Of a stretch of 64,000 nucleotides of DNA, positions 42,240 through 51,112 are shown piece by piece. Origin of the DNA: Effrenium voratum (Eukaryota; Sar; Dinophyceae; Suessiales; Symbiodiniaceae); the NCBI GenBank assembly GCA_963377175.1, contig CAUJNA010001724.1, positions 193,501 to 257,500 of the forward strand. The letters are read 5' to 3'. A program made the translations under genes and the position numbers. Position 1 is the stretch's first letter; every line of letters begins with the position of its first letter. Under the pieces are notes generated by a model. It saw only the letters and a list, made by a program, of their open reading frames with translations, was not told the origin of the DNA and made no database searches.

Positions 42240-42351
42240 CTAGGTTCCCCAGTAGTGACTAGTGCCCTTCTAGCCTTTTTTTGGTTGGGAGGGTTCCCCT
42301 ACTAAAATAGAAAGGGTACCCTTATTCTAACCTCTCTACTGGAGAACTTAG
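42240..42351. mobile_element. Family A element A7
   Basis: CTAGGTTCCCCAGTAG...CTACTGGAGAACTTAG, duplication ATGA at 42236-42239 and 42352-42355. A CCC-to-TTC change in the left arm is matched by GAAC in the right arm. Confidence 0.85.
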
Positions 42352-42790
42352 ATGAATGTCCGGTTTTCTGGATCAAGCGCGGGACTTTCAATGGAATCCG
42401 TTCAGGGAAACACTTTCAAGGGGAGGATCCAGTGACGGAATGCCTGCGAAAGTAAGACGGGGACGGAAACCGATGCTCGTTTACTTCGTTCTCGAGTCAG
42501 TGACAGGGGTGAAGGCCGTGTCTCTTACAAAAAAGCCTACTGTCCCCGGCTGCGAAGGATTTTTTGGGAAGCGGTGTGTGGTTTCTTGTGGCTGCCCTTT
42601 TTGGAGAAGGCATGGCTTTTGGAGAAGCCGGCTTCGGCAAAACAAAAAACCCAAGCATGCACCAGCCTCTTTTGGGGAAGCCGCCTTTGCCCCCCCAAAA
42701 TTCCATCACCTATACATGACTGTTCTACGAGCTGTGCAAGCTTCAGGATTTCACTTCAAGAAGTTGAATAAAATCTGATGATAGACCACA
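42352..42790. other. Possible exon continuation then intron DNA
   Basis: From 42352 the frame stays open to about 42440. The remainder has no recognisable coding signal. Confidence 0.3.
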
Positions 42791-42915
42791 TGGCTGTGGG
42801 TCAAAACCAATGGTACCGTTTTGGGGTAGGTGAATTCACCACCCATTTTAGTCGGGATTTTTGTGGGGATTGGGATGTTCACTGGGGGTACGATTTGGCT
42901 TTTGACCCATGGCCA
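42791..42915. repeat. Family J element, copy 2
   Basis: TGGCTGTGGGTCAAAACCAA...TTTTGACCCATGGCCA with the family core GGTACCGTTTTGGGGTAGGT. Confidence 0.75.
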
Positions 42916-43091
42916 AATGCATGTGTTTTTTTTAGGGTTTCAATCCTTAAGCCCCTTCACAAGGCTCTGGGTCTCGCAGGGGGTGGATGCCCTATACATC
43001 TTTTGCGAGCTGTGCAGTCTGTAGGGTTTCAAGAAGTTGAACATCAACCTGCTGAGTTGAACGTCAATCTGCTGATTGGCCATGTGAAATA
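42916..43091. other. Probable intron or exon, unresolved
   Basis: GTTGAACATCAACCTGCTGA and GTTGAACGTCAATCTGCTGA are tandem partial repeats, and a third copy follows element A8. The strings may be coding (LNVNLLIGHVKY) but are unassigned. Confidence 0.3.
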
Positions 43092-43215
43092 CTAGGTCCC
43101 CCAGCTAGGTGCCCTTGCTCACCCACTTGTTTTGGTTGGGAGGCAACCCCCCTACGAAGGTAGACTACCGAAAAAGTTGGTACCCTTATTCTAACCTCTC
43201 TACTGGAGGACCTAG
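43092..43215. mobile_element. Family A element A8
   Basis: CTAGGTCCCCCAGCTAGGTG...CTACTGGAGGACCTAG. ATA flanks both sides (AATA left, ATAA right), so the duplication is short or eroded. Confidence 0.8.
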
Positions 43216-43288
43216 ATAAACCGGCTGAGTTGAACATAAATCTGCTGATCGACCCTGTGAAATTTGCCGCTGCTTCTAGTTGAGAGGA

Positions 43289-43384
43289 TGATGTTGACCC
43301 CGGATGAATAAACCCCTTCTTAGTAAAACGGGGGGTGTTCTCCAAAAGTGGTCTGAGTCCCCACTAAAACCACGGACACCCCCT
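43289..43384. repeat. Family E element, right end replaced by family F
   Basis: ATGTTGACCCCGGATGAATA, GGGGGGTGTTCTCCAAAAGT and CCACTAAAACCACGGACACC. The right terminal repeat is missing and family F begins at the junction. Confidence 0.6.
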
Positions 43385-43515
43385 ACTGTGGATGGACTAA
43401 ATCCATTTTGCACCACCTAAAAAACCCTCGTTTCTGATGCTTCCCCTGTAAATACCCACAAACCTATGCTTTGCTTATGGTTTCAAAGTGGTGCGAGAAG
43501 CGGATTTCGTCATGT
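43385..43515. mobile_element. Family F element, copy 2
   Basis: CTACTGTGGATGGACTAAAT then CCATTTTGCACCACC; right arm GGTGCGAGAAGCGGATTTCG then TCATGTCCAC. The arms are inverted but diverged. Confidence 0.6.
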
Positions 43516-43746
43516 CCACTACTGGTGATAGATTCCCTTTAAAATCAACAGGAGAAAGGGAGATCAAACCAGAGCCATATTGATTTAGGTCCGGGACGAA
43601 ATCCCCACTGGTCCTGTCTAGACTTGCCATTTTACCAGTGACTCAAAGTGGAGCAAACCATAAAATCTACATTCAACTGGGCCGAAGTCATGTCATGACC
43701 TCAGGGTGTATGATTCCGTCCGCAAAAAACATCTGTTGGATTCGCT
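43516..43746. repeat. Family C core (reverse) and exon lead-in
   Basis: GGTGATAGATTCCCTTTAAA then ATCAACAGG is the family C core in reverse. The following DNA is identical in the two duplication copies from about 43633. Confidence 0.55.
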
Positions 43747-43866
43747 TCCGGCCCACCGAAAACCTCGAGGCGGTGGGGGCCGTGGCCTTCAGCCCGGACG
43801 GGAAGCATCTGGCGGTGAACGCGGGGTACAAGGGAAAGTTTCTTGACCAATCCAAATCTCATGGAT
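43747..43866 (+). CDS. Candidate exon, WD-like propeller, copy 1
   Basis: Reads PTENLEAVGAVAFSPDGKHL then AVNAGYKG. VxAVAFSPDGKxLAV is the strand b-c signature of WD40 and related propeller repeats, which serve as protein-binding scaffolds. GC-rich, and identical at 60782-60901. The right edge is unresolved; the frame continues into a palindrome at 43885. Confidence 0.5.
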
Positions 43867-43884
43867 TCTTTGCGGGTGGCTATG

Positions 43885-43972
43885 GGGGGGCTATCCCTGG
43901 AGAAGCCCGGGATAACACAAGGATAAGCCCTTAATAAGGCCTTAAGGGCATTTTTTTGGGATAGCCCCCCCT
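43885..43972. repeat. Palindrome K, GGGGGGCTATCCC...GGGATAGCCCCCC
   Basis: The outer arms GGGGGGGCTATCCC and GGGATAGCCCCCCC pair. The interior AAGCCCTTAATAAGGCCTTA is itself partly palindromic. It lies within the open frame of the preceding exon. An identical copy is at 60920-61007. Confidence 0.7.
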
Positions 43973-44205
43973 CACCATAGGATCCTGGTGGCTCTGTGCA
44001 CAGCATTCTGGTTAGGATGATGTCAGCGGGTTCATCATGCATGGCGTCTCTTCCCCATGTGAAGATTTAGGGTAGGCAAAGACTCCAAATCCAAACCAAT
44101 CCAAAGGGCCAATTTTGGGCATCTCTTTTAAGATCCCCGGTTAGAGCTGTGATTTGTTCCCATCATTTGAGCCTTCAGAGTAAATCGCGCGTATCCTTGG
44201 TTGCT
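43973..44205. other. Probable intron DNA
   Basis: No exon recognised. Identical to copy 2 as far as about 44036. Confidence 0.4.
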
Positions 44206-44515
44206 GCTGGGTAACGGATCTTTGGACTAAAAGACTCTTTGGTGGAGATTAAGGGGTTGCTGGTTGAAGGTTTGGGACTACATCTTCTTTGGCGCATTTT
44301 GCGTGGATGTTGGGACTTCAACTTTTTGCCAACTCATGGGTTTCCACTAGCCCCCTCAAAAAGTGAACAACTTTTTGCGGAGGGTGGGGCAGAAAGCAAC
44401 TGGGTACCGGATCTTCGGAGACTTCCACTTTTTGGTGGAAATCAAGTTGGGCTTTCCACGACCCCCCCCCCCCAAAACAAAAGAGAGTGGACCACTTTTT
44501 GCAAGGGGTCTCGCC
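44206..44515. repeat. Family I elements, two copies in tandem
   Basis: TGGTTGCTGCTGGGTAACGG...AAGTGAACAACTTTTTGCGG, then GCAACTGGGTACCGGATCTT...CCACTTTTTGCAAGGGGTCT. The right end lacks the AGCAACCA kept in copy 2. Confidence 0.6.
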
Positions 44516-44522
44516 AAGGATT

Positions 44523-44681
44523 GTGAAGATCTTCGCCATGGACGGCGCGGAAGTGGGGAAGGTGGAAGGCGCGGTGCGCGATTCTGGGATCTCCTGGGCC
44601 TTTGTGGCCAAAAGGTCCTGGCGAGTGAGGAAAGGATGGGGAATGAGCCTGCTGACCACAAGAGACGAGAAGTTCTTGTGA
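44523..44681 (+). CDS. Candidate exon, WD-like blade, copy 1
   Basis: Reads IVKIFAMDGAEVGKVEGAVR then DSGISWAFVAKRSWRVRKGW and reaches TGA at 44679. VKIFxMDGxxVGxVxGAV resembles the terminal strand of one WD blade and the start of the next. The exon may end at one of several GTGAG donors (44626, 44679). In copy 2 the second half is inverted, so copy 1 probably has the ancestral order. Confidence 0.5.
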   Translation: MKIFAMDGAEVGKVEGAVRDSGISWAFVAKRSWRVRKGWGMSLLTTRDEKFL

Positions 44682-44908
44682 GTGAAGCAGGAATTTCTGG
44701 TTGAACCGTTTTTGGTCCCGAGTAATCAGTGATGGTTCGGGCATTGAGCACCAGCAAGCAAAGGCGGGGCATGTGTTGGCGTGTCCTTTCTTTTTTTTGT
44801 TGAGGGAGCCCATTTTGGTTTGTTCGAAAGGGAAACCAAGCGGGAAACTGACATTTTTTAGCTGTTTTTAGCCGGGGGGGCCGGGATTGCCATTTTTAGA
44901 CATCCCCC
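44577..44908. other. Segment inverted relative to duplication copy 2
   Basis: This stretch matches 61622-61952 only as its reverse complement (for example GTTTGTTCGAAAGGGAAACC here against GGTTTCCCTTTCGAACAAAC there). The sequence on both sides is in the same orientation in the two copies. Confidence 0.9.
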
Positions 44909-45157
44909 ATTTCCCTTTGAAGCCAGTTTCAACTATAGGTGTGTGTGTGTGTGTGCAGCGGGCGGGTGGAACCACAGTCAATCTCTGCAAATTCCTCTAC
45001 CCATGGTGTGTTTGCGATCTCAAGTTAAATGAGGGGAAGGTTCGAAGTGACAACTCTGTTGCCAGTTTTTGGTCGGGTGCTGGGCCACTCCGAACTGGGG
45101 CCTGCGGGATGGCACGAGAGAGAGAGGGAGAGAGAAAGGATCGAAAGTCTGGCAGGA
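44909..45157. other. Probable intron DNA
   Basis: GT microsatellite at 44938-44956 and a GA run at 45113-45140. 45058-45110 (TTTTTGGTCGGGTGCTGGGC) could be coding but is unassigned. Confidence 0.4.
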
Positions 45158-45293
45158 GAGAAAGATGGCTTGGACTTGCCGTACTGGTACGACAACGAGA
45201 CCTTGTTCATGGCCAGCGCTTGGATGCTGTATGCCTATAGCCTCGCAAAGAAGAGCCAAGTCAAGTGGGAGCTTCCCACGGGCTCCTTCAATG
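45158..45293 (+). CDS. Candidate exon, unknown, copy 1
   Basis: Reads EKDGLDLPYWYDNETLFMAS then AWMLYAYSLAKKSQVKWELP and TGSFN, followed by GTACTTCAG as a possible donor. Aromatic-rich, GC-biased and protein-like. The copy at 62174-62309 keeps every residue. Not recognised; the style suits an extracellular or carbohydrate-binding domain but that is guesswork. Confidence 0.45.
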
Positions 45294-45345
45294 GTACTTC
45301 AGTTCCTCGGCTTGTTTGGTTCCATGTTTGTTTGGGGGAGAGCCT

Positions 45346-45441
45346 CTAGGTCCCCCAGCAGTGCCCTTTCACCCTTTTTTTGGGGAGGGTTCCCCTACTA
45401 AAATGGTACCCCTATTCTAACCTCTCTACTGGAGGACCTAG
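45346..45441. mobile_element. Family A element A9, internally shortened
   Basis: CTAGGTCCCCCAGCAGTGCC...CTACTGGAGGACCTAG, 96 bp. Flanks GCCT and GCTT fit a 4-bp duplication with one change. The orthologous A16 keeps ATAGACCACAGAAGAAAGGG, which A9 lacks. Confidence 0.8.
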
Positions 45442-45612
45442 GCTTTTTACTTTCTATGTCAATGTTCGTCCAGCGTAGTAAGCCCAAGAGTGTGGGTGTG
45501 AAATGGAGCCCCGACACGGGTTTTCCTTTTGGCCCCCAAAACACCCAGCCACCACCCAATCCTAAGTGAAGCATTGCAAAATTAACTCGTGTGTTTTGTC
45601 CCACCCTTGTCG
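45442..45612. other. Probable intron DNA
   Basis: No exon recognised with confidence. Confidence 0.4.
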
Positions 45613-45730
45613 AGTGCTGGTCGGTGCAGTTTTGGCGAAGCGGATTTTCACCCAAGTTCACCATCCTGAAGAGCAAGAAGATCGTGACCGGAAACGACAA
45701 AGGACGGGAGGGTGGCTGGGAAGGACTGTC
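45613..45730 (+). CDS. Candidate exon, unknown, copy 1
   Basis: Reads CWSVQFWRSGFSPKFTILKS then KKIVTGNDKGREGGWEGLSS. Good codon bias and three Trp. Copy 2 has a 1-nt loss just downstream (GATACTTTTTCTTGA against GATACTTTGTTCTTGA), outside this segment. Family not recognised. Confidence 0.4.
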
Positions 45731-46075
45731 AAGCTATGATACTTTGTTCTTGAGGCCCGGTACGTTGTTCGTCACATGACCGTTGAATTGTGGTTTGGCG
45801 GCTTAGGGGTTTGAACTCTTCTTGTAGAGGGTTCCGTATGAGCAACGGTCTACATTTCCTGTCATCTACAGTAAAGGGCCAATAGAAAATGGAGGTTCCT
45901 CCACTAAAGTCGGCGCCGGGTTCCATCGGATGCAAAGCTGGCAATAGCTCTCTCCTTTTCAATGAAGCTAGTGGACAGGCGAGCTTTGGAAGACAATCTT
46001 GCAAAGGACCCTGGCAGTTGTCCACTTGCGTCGGCCTCTTGCAGCGCGCTGCCAATGTGTTTGTTCTTTTTCGGA
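45731..46075. other. Probable intron DNA; possible small exon near 45900
   Basis: The frame near 45900-45960 (SAPGSIGCKAGNSSLLFNEA) is open in both copies but unassigned. Confidence 0.35.
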
Positions 46076-46210
46076 TGCTGGGATCCAGGCACCGCTCACT
46101 TCCTGACCTGGGACGGGACGACCTTTGCCGTGGAGAAGGATGTCAAGTTTCACCCGCACAGCGGGCCAGGGAACTTGCAGGCACGCGTGTACTGGGCTAT
46201 GCCCCTCCAA
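46076..46210 (+). CDS. Candidate exon with HFLTWDG motif, copy 1
   Basis: Reads CWDPGTAHFLTWDGTTFAVE then KDVKFHPHSGPGNLQARVYW and AMPLQ before a donor-like GTAGGA. A G/CxP-xAHFLTWDG start recalls the GDPHxxTFDG opening of von Willebrand factor D domains, found in secreted and cell-surface proteins. The match is short. Copy 2 has TAA for the final CAA. Confidence 0.4.
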
Positions 46211-46254
46211 GTAGGAGGCTTCGGCGGATTTGCCTACGAGTTTCAGTCAGGGAG

Positions 46255-46365
46255 CTCCATTTGCTTAAGTCCCCAGGAACGAATGAGAACATATATATGT
46301 ACAGTAGTGACAGGTGTCCTTTAAAGCCAACCGGGAAAATACATATTCATTTCAGCAAATGGAAG
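46255..46365. repeat. Family C element (reverse orientation)
   Basis: CTCCATTTGCTTAAGTCCCC, GTGACAGGTGTCCTTTAAAG, CCAACCGGGAAAATACATAT, TTCAGCAAATGGAAG. Confidence 0.7.
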
Positions 46366-46533
46366 AAAGAGATCCCAACGAAAAAACGACTTAGTTGAAA
46401 CCCAAATTTCCCCAGGCCACTTAAACGGCTGGCCCAAAAAGTTTATTGGCTGGACTTCTATGAGACAAACCCACTTCGCATGGCCCACGCCTCACCCACA
46501 TCCCATGGCCAGCAACTTTGGCAGAATCACTTG
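46366..46533. other. Probable intron DNA
   Basis: A short frame (HLNGWPKKFIGWTSMRQTHF, 46420-46490) may be coding; unresolved. Confidence 0.3.
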
Positions 46534-46669
46534 AGCCACAAACAAAAAAGCTGGGTAGATGAAGGTTAGTAAGGGACAATCCCAGCCACTAACTGCGGAT
46601 ATCCGCATTCTTAATTCTTGAAGCATGGTTCTGGGTCGACCATTTTAGTACCGGGTTTTGATTCTGACT
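46534..46669. mobile_element. Family G element, copy 3
   Basis: AGCCACAAACAAAAAAGCTG...CCGGGTTTTGATTCTGACT. Flanks CACTTG (46528-46533) and CACCTG (46670-46675) are a 6-bp duplication with one change. Confidence 0.75.
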
Positions 46670-46739
46670 CACCTGGTCAGACTCCCGGGTGGATGAAAAG
46701 GGAACGAGCTGAAGCTGAAGAGTCGAGTCACCGGCCAGC

Positions 46740-46871
46740 GGATGGCGGGGTCAGGTCTTCCCGGATGAGCAGACGGTACTCTACGAGAAGGAGGGCGGGG
46801 GCCATTTCCAGGTCACCACCTTCGAGAGATTCTGGGAGAAGCGACCGGCCCGCAGAAGCTTCTATTTTCAG
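46740..46871 (+). CDS. Candidate exon, unknown, copy 1
   Basis: Reads GQVFPDEQTVLYEKEGGGHF then QVTTFERFWEKRPARRSFYF. Strongly protein-like. In copy 2 the frame is identical from GQVFPDEQ onward. A GA microsatellite begins at its end. The upstream edge differs between copies. Family not recognised. Confidence 0.45.
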
Positions 46872-46874
46872 AGA

Positions 46875-46912
<38 letters not shown>

Positions 46913-46960
46913 GAGGGATATATGTATATGTATATGTGTGTGTATGTGTCTATTTATACA
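46872..46960. repeat. GA and TATG microsatellite
   Basis: (GA)n then TATGTATATG; copy 2 has a shorter, different version at 63918-63990. Confidence 0.9.
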
Positions 46961-46970
46961 CATAGAGGGC

Positions 46971-47905
46971 GGGACGTCCTGGGGGCTGTGTTTTTCACAT
47001 TCCTGGGGGCTGCATCTGTTTCCTTTGATTGGACTCGCTCCTTATTTAATTCTTCTTAGCTTTAGTAAGTAGAATTCGGAAGAAATACGTAGCTTAGAGG
47101 TCCCAAAACTGTTTAAATACACGTTGCTACAATGTCTACTGTTTTGGAAAGCGGATTCTTTTGGAAAGGAAAGCCTGTCTAGCACTTATTGTGACATACA
47201 ACAAACATTAATGCAACTCTGGTTCAACACAAGCAATGGTTGGATTCTTTTATATTTGAAGGCTATTTAATGTGAGATAGCAATTAGGTGGAACTTGGTT
47301 AAACAATATGAAGTAGCACTCATAAGGAAAGACATCAGCGATCCCGAAAATAGGATGTATAATAATCGATTGGACGATCGTATTTGTGGATCTCCCGATC
47401 ACAGCCACTCAGCCACTTGGAGTGTCTGAGTGGCTCAGAGTGGCGCGGAGTGGCTCAGAGCGGCTCAGAGTGGCTCAGAGTGGCTGGGGGTTAGAGTGGC
47501 TGAGGGCGCTTTGTGAGAGTGTCTTTTTCCACGTTCAGGGAAGCAAGGTAAAATTCAGAAGGGCACCTTAACCTTGGAATTCTTTCAGAAGGGGACGCCC
47601 TGGAGGCTGCGTTTTCAGATTCCTGGGGGCGCGTTGTTCATCAAAAACCGACCTAACAAATCAAAGCAAAAAAGCAGCAGACCCTATGGCTGGCAATCCA
47701 AGCTTGGGGACATAGGGCTCGCGATTTGGGCACTTTTTTTTGGGGGGGTGGGGGGGGGGGGGGGGCGGAATGCCCGAAGTTGATTACACTTTTCCCAGAA
47801 AACCCAAAAAGCCTCGAGCTCTCCAACAAAACGAACAAAACACAAAATTGCCGGCCCGATAGCTGGGCACTCCAAGCTTAGGGACATAGGGCCTGCAATT
47901 GTTTT
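46971..47905. repeat. Spacer with short tandem repeats
   Basis: 47395-47500 carries (GAGTGGCTCA)n-like 14-15-bp units. 46982-47030 and 47590-47640 share GACG-CCTGG-GGCTGCGTTTTCA. 47683-47780 and 47835-47990 are an imperfect duplication of about 150 bp (CCCTATGGCTGGCAATCCAA, AAGCTTGGGGACATAGGGC). No gene is supported. Confidence 0.6.
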
Positions 47906-48349
47906 TTGTTGGAAATTCGATGTCTTTTACACTTCTCCAGAAAAACCAAAAACCTCGAGTTTTCCAAACAATGCAGGCCCTATGGCTGTGTGGGGGTTGG
48001 CTTGCCTCGGTGGGTATTGGACACTTCCGCCGTTCTTTCCCAGCATGCGTGGTGGCATGACAAAGTATGGGGGGTGATCAGGATTCCTGCTCGGTGGCCC
48101 CTGCCTTTGTTCGGTGAGCAGCTTATGCATTTGTTTCTTGATTCCCCCGCACGCGGGCAGCTTCGGGCCACGGTGTCGCATTCCTTTTTGTGCCCCGCGT
48201 CGGATGCCGCAAGAGCTAAACTTAGACTGCTGTGCCTGGTTTTCCTGCTCCGGCCACCGGACCGCTTCTTGATTCGTTTGTTTGGAGAGCAGGCTTCGCA
48301 GGCAAAACTTGCGGCAGTGGTTTTCTTTAAGCCGTTCGCTCTGTCTTGA
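47906..48349 (+). CDS. Open frame of 147 codons, doubtful
   Basis: The second half reads FLDSPARGQLRATVSHSFLC and LLRPPDRFLIRLFGEQASQA with GC-biased third positions. The first half overlaps the 150-bp duplication. No family recognised; a partial exon within 48095-48349 is more likely than a whole gene. Confidence 0.25.
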   Translation: MLEIRCLLHFSRKTKNLEFSKQCRPYGCVGVGLPRWVLDTSAVLSQHAWWHDKVWGVIRIPARWPLPLFGEQLMHLFLDSPARGQLRATVSHSFLCPASDAARAKLRLLCLVFLLRPPDRFLIRLFGEQASQAKLAAVVFFKPFALS

Positions 48350-48496
48350 CGCATTCGCAACAGGCCTAGTCTTTAGTGCGCGCTGCCAAGGCGCATCAGA
48401 AGCAACGGCTCAGAAATTGTTTTCGAATGGGTCAGCGTTGTGCACCCGATGGCCAGTGCAAGATCTGAGCCACGCCACGGCCAACACGGTGTTACA

Positions 48497-48596
48497 CTTT
48501 CACCCTCTTTTGGGGGAGGGTTCCCCTACAAAAATAAACAGCAGAAGAAAGAGAAGAAAGGGTACCCTTCTTCTAACCTCTCTAATGGAGGACCTG
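48497..48596. mobile_element. Family A element A10 (left end lost)
   Basis: GGGGGAGGGTTCCCCTACAA and GGGTACCCTTCTTCTAACCT then CTAATGGAGGACCTG. The left CTAGGTCC is not present. Confidence 0.65.
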
Positions 48597-48603
48597 GTTC
48601 CAA

Positions 48604-48905
48604 CTTGTAACAGGTGGACACAAGTGGAGCATCCGTGTGGAGCATCTTCCCCGGGCAGGGGAGCAAAAGCAAAAAGTTGGACGCCCTCTCTACTGGAGGG
48701 CCTAGGTTTTATACCCCCCTGTTGTCTTTTTGGGAATCTATCACCGGAAATATGTTCTCATTTGTTTCCTCTGTACTGGAGGACCTAGGGAACCGCATCC
48801 TTCTGCGGAGCCCAAGCACCCAGGCAGGTGCTTGCCCGCGGCGAGTGCGAGGAGGACGACCTGCCCAGCGTTGGCTCGGCGCCCCCGCGGCGCTTGTCGG
48901 GCCGT
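48604..48905 (+). CDS. Candidate exons between family A and C fragments
   Basis: 48612-48682 reads VDTSGASVWSIFPGQGSKSK then KLDA. 48790-48900 reads APRQVLARGECEEDDLPSVG then SAPPRRLSGR. Both are GC-rich. They are separated by family A right ends (48684-48705, 48770-48788) and a family C core (48716-48772). They may be two exons of one gene continuing from the duplicated locus. Family not recognised. Confidence 0.3.
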
Positions 48906-48946
48906 TGTTTTTGTTTTGTTGGCTCAGGTGCCTTCTCGGCAACGAA

Positions 48947-49058
48947 CTGTGGATGGCCAAAATCCATTTCGCAAAACCTGTTTGTTGAGCTTTGCGTTGG
49001 GGAATCGAATCATTCCAGGGTTTGTAAGGTGTTGCAAACGCATTTCGCCCATCCACAG
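48947..49058. mobile_element. Family F element, complete copy
   Basis: CTGTGGATGGCCAAAATCCA then TTTCGCAAAACC; right arm GCAAACGCATTTCGCCCATC then CACAG, followed by TAG. The left flank reads GAA rather than TA. Confidence 0.75.
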
Positions 49059-50144
49059 TAGTTCCGAGTTGCAGAATCTGCACAAAGGCATTTTCCAAGG
49101 TGAAAGTGGTCTTTCTACAGGTCTGTGACTTCCACTTCCACTCACTTCCATGTTGGGAAGGTGATCTTTTGGACTGGATTGGTGATTGATTCTGGGTATG
49201 GTTGCGGGCAGGCAATTTCAAGTTGATGGGGAGCAGGGCGCTCAATCTTGAATTGTTTTGGAATTTTGGAGTTTGGAGATTTAGACATTGCTGTGCAAGT
49301 TGAAAGGCAAGCTGTTTGCCTTGCAACTTTGCTAAGGTCTCTCGGAAAAGCGATTGAGCGGTTGAGACAATTCCAGGTTCCAATCGTATTGGGGATTCTC
49401 TCAACTTCCGATTTGCGGTGTTAGTGCTAGATTTCCCAGAATGCTGAATCCACCCAAAGGGATACCAAAAGGGGATGAGCAGCTTGCCGGTGTTTTGGGA
49501 GTTTCTCAAATAGAGGTCCCTTGAAATGGTTCATTTTCGTGTGGCTTCCCTGTAAGAGTTCTAAGGGCTCCGAATCGGCGGTGAATTTTAATAGGGAAAC
49601 CATCTTAAAAGTTGGGGGACATGAATTCGGGTTAGGTAGACGTCCACACCCGGAAAGGCTGTTGCCACATCTTCCGCGAGCATACTTCACCTGACACTTC
49701 TCCATATTGCTTTCGGTACATTCTGATTCAAGGCATGGTGCCAATTTAATTCAGGGCCTCCCCGAAAACAGGGACCAACCCGTCGCTTAGCTGAGCTGTT
49801 CAACTTGATCCTTACGCTAGGAAACTGTCTCCTTAGTGAGTTTTCAATGGAGAACTGGATTGGGCAATCGCTCCACTTTCGAGAGCCCATACCGACGGAA
49901 GAAATCCCTTTCTCGCCACCTGGAAACCATGGAAAAAACACATTACCATTCTTTCTGTTTTTTGTTTTTTTTTGTTTTACGTTGGGGATCGACTCATGTG
50001 TTGGCGTATCTCCGTTTTTTCTTTTTCTGTTTTCTTTCTTTCTTTTTTGTTCTTTTTTTGTTTTAAACGTTTTCGTCATCGACTCCTGATTGGTTGGTTT
50101 CGCACCTCTTCGCTGCGAGGTGCGATTCGTGTCGTGAGGTCCTG
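49059..50144. other. No gene recognised
   Basis: Minus-strand frames of 226 and 266 codons occur (49687-50367, 48709-49509) but cross the T-rich tract at 49945-50065 and element F and lack motifs. Not accepted. Confidence 0.4.
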
Positions 50145-50246
50145 ATGAACCCTGCGGGCACTTTCGTGGCCACCGCGGGCTTCGCCGGTCTCGAAGTCTT
50201 CGCGCTGGGCTACGCCGCGCCGGCGGCAGCGGCGCCGGCGGTCTGA
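50145..50246 (+). CDS. Candidate C-terminal exon, hydrophobic
   Basis: 33 codons, MNPAGTFVATAGFAGLEVFA then LGYAAPAAAAPAV and TGA. Very GC-rich and Ala-rich, could form a membrane segment or transit-like tail. The ATG may be internal, since the frame is open upstream. Family not recognised. Confidence 0.3.
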   Translation: MNPAGTFVATAGFAGLEVFALGYAAPAAAAPAV

Positions 50247-50964
50247 GAGTGGGGCGGCGGAAGGGACCGACGACTTGGTAGGAGGTCTGGCACCTGCCAT
50301 GGGGAAGGTGAGAAACATCCGAGAGTCTAGGTTTCCAGAAATCCGGATCTTTCAAGAAAACCACCAAAACCCCATAAGAAATGGCTGGTTTTTGAAAAAC
50401 AGGATGGCTGGGGAATTACCCCCTAGACAGAGCTTGAAAAAGGTTGGAGGTCTCAGCCAGGTCTTTGTTTCCCTTCTATTGCCCCGCAGTAAAGAGAACC
50501 ACGCAACGCTTTGCGTGGCTGGAAGTTTTGTTTCGACCAACTGCGTCCCCGCGACGCAAAAGGCGCCCCTTATGGCGAGTTTCATCACCATGCCACAGGG
50601 CCGAAGAGCCCCGAAGGTATGGCAAGGCAAGCGCACCTGCAAGTTCTGCAAGTTCTGAGTGCAGAGGTTGTAACACATGTCGCTATGCTGGTTTGTTTTT
50701 TGGGGGGTTAGGATGGTTAGGTCAGTTTTTTGTTTTTTTTTAACCTTTTGTCCCCATTTTTGTGTTTTCCTCTTTTCTCCTTGTTTCTTTTGTTTACCTG
50801 CCACTTGGTTTCATCATAGGATATGTTCTCCAGATAGTTGAAAGCTCGCCAGGGCTTGCAAGCGCCAAGCCGCTTGCTGCGAGAAACGTAGGATTGGTAT
50901 GATTATGTTTCCGAAGTGGGTGACGCCCAGAAGAATGGAGGAATATACTTTTATTTTACTGCAT

Positions 50965-50996
<32 letters not shown>

Positions 50997-51029
50997 TGCA
51001 ATTTGCATTGAAGGATGGCACCGTGCAGA
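50247..51029. other. No firm gene; weak exon candidate 50511-50660
   Basis: A frame reads GAPYGEFHHHATGPKSPEGM then ARQAHLQVLQVL. A second open frame overlaps it, so neither is accepted. AT microsatellite at 50975-50997. Confidence 0.3.
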
Positions 51030-51032
51030 CCA

Positions 51033-51112
51033 CAGTAGTCCTGTGCGTGGACAAAATGCACTTCGCGCCAGCTGGGCGGTTTATCCTGCAGGAGTTTGTC
51101 AATCCACAGTAG
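51033..51112. repeat. Family F element, diverged copy
   Basis: CCTGTGCGTGGACAAAATGC then ACTTCGCGCC; right arm GGAGTTTGTCAATCCACAG followed by TAG. Confidence 0.55.

Larger units (their letters stand above)
36026..46970. repeat. Segmental duplication, copy 1
   Basis: Collinear with 53229-64000 from AATTAGGGAGCCAATCCAGC to CATAGAGGGC, with an offset of 17,203 bp at the left edge. Length differences come from minisatellite size, small indels and short elements. Stretches of hundreds of bases are identical. The right edge cannot be defined because copy 2 reaches the end of the window. Confidence 0.95.

Noticed and set aside
48709..50367. Minus-strand frames of 266 and 226 codons
   Set aside because: Cross element F and a long T-rich tract; composition is low-complexity and no motif is recognised.
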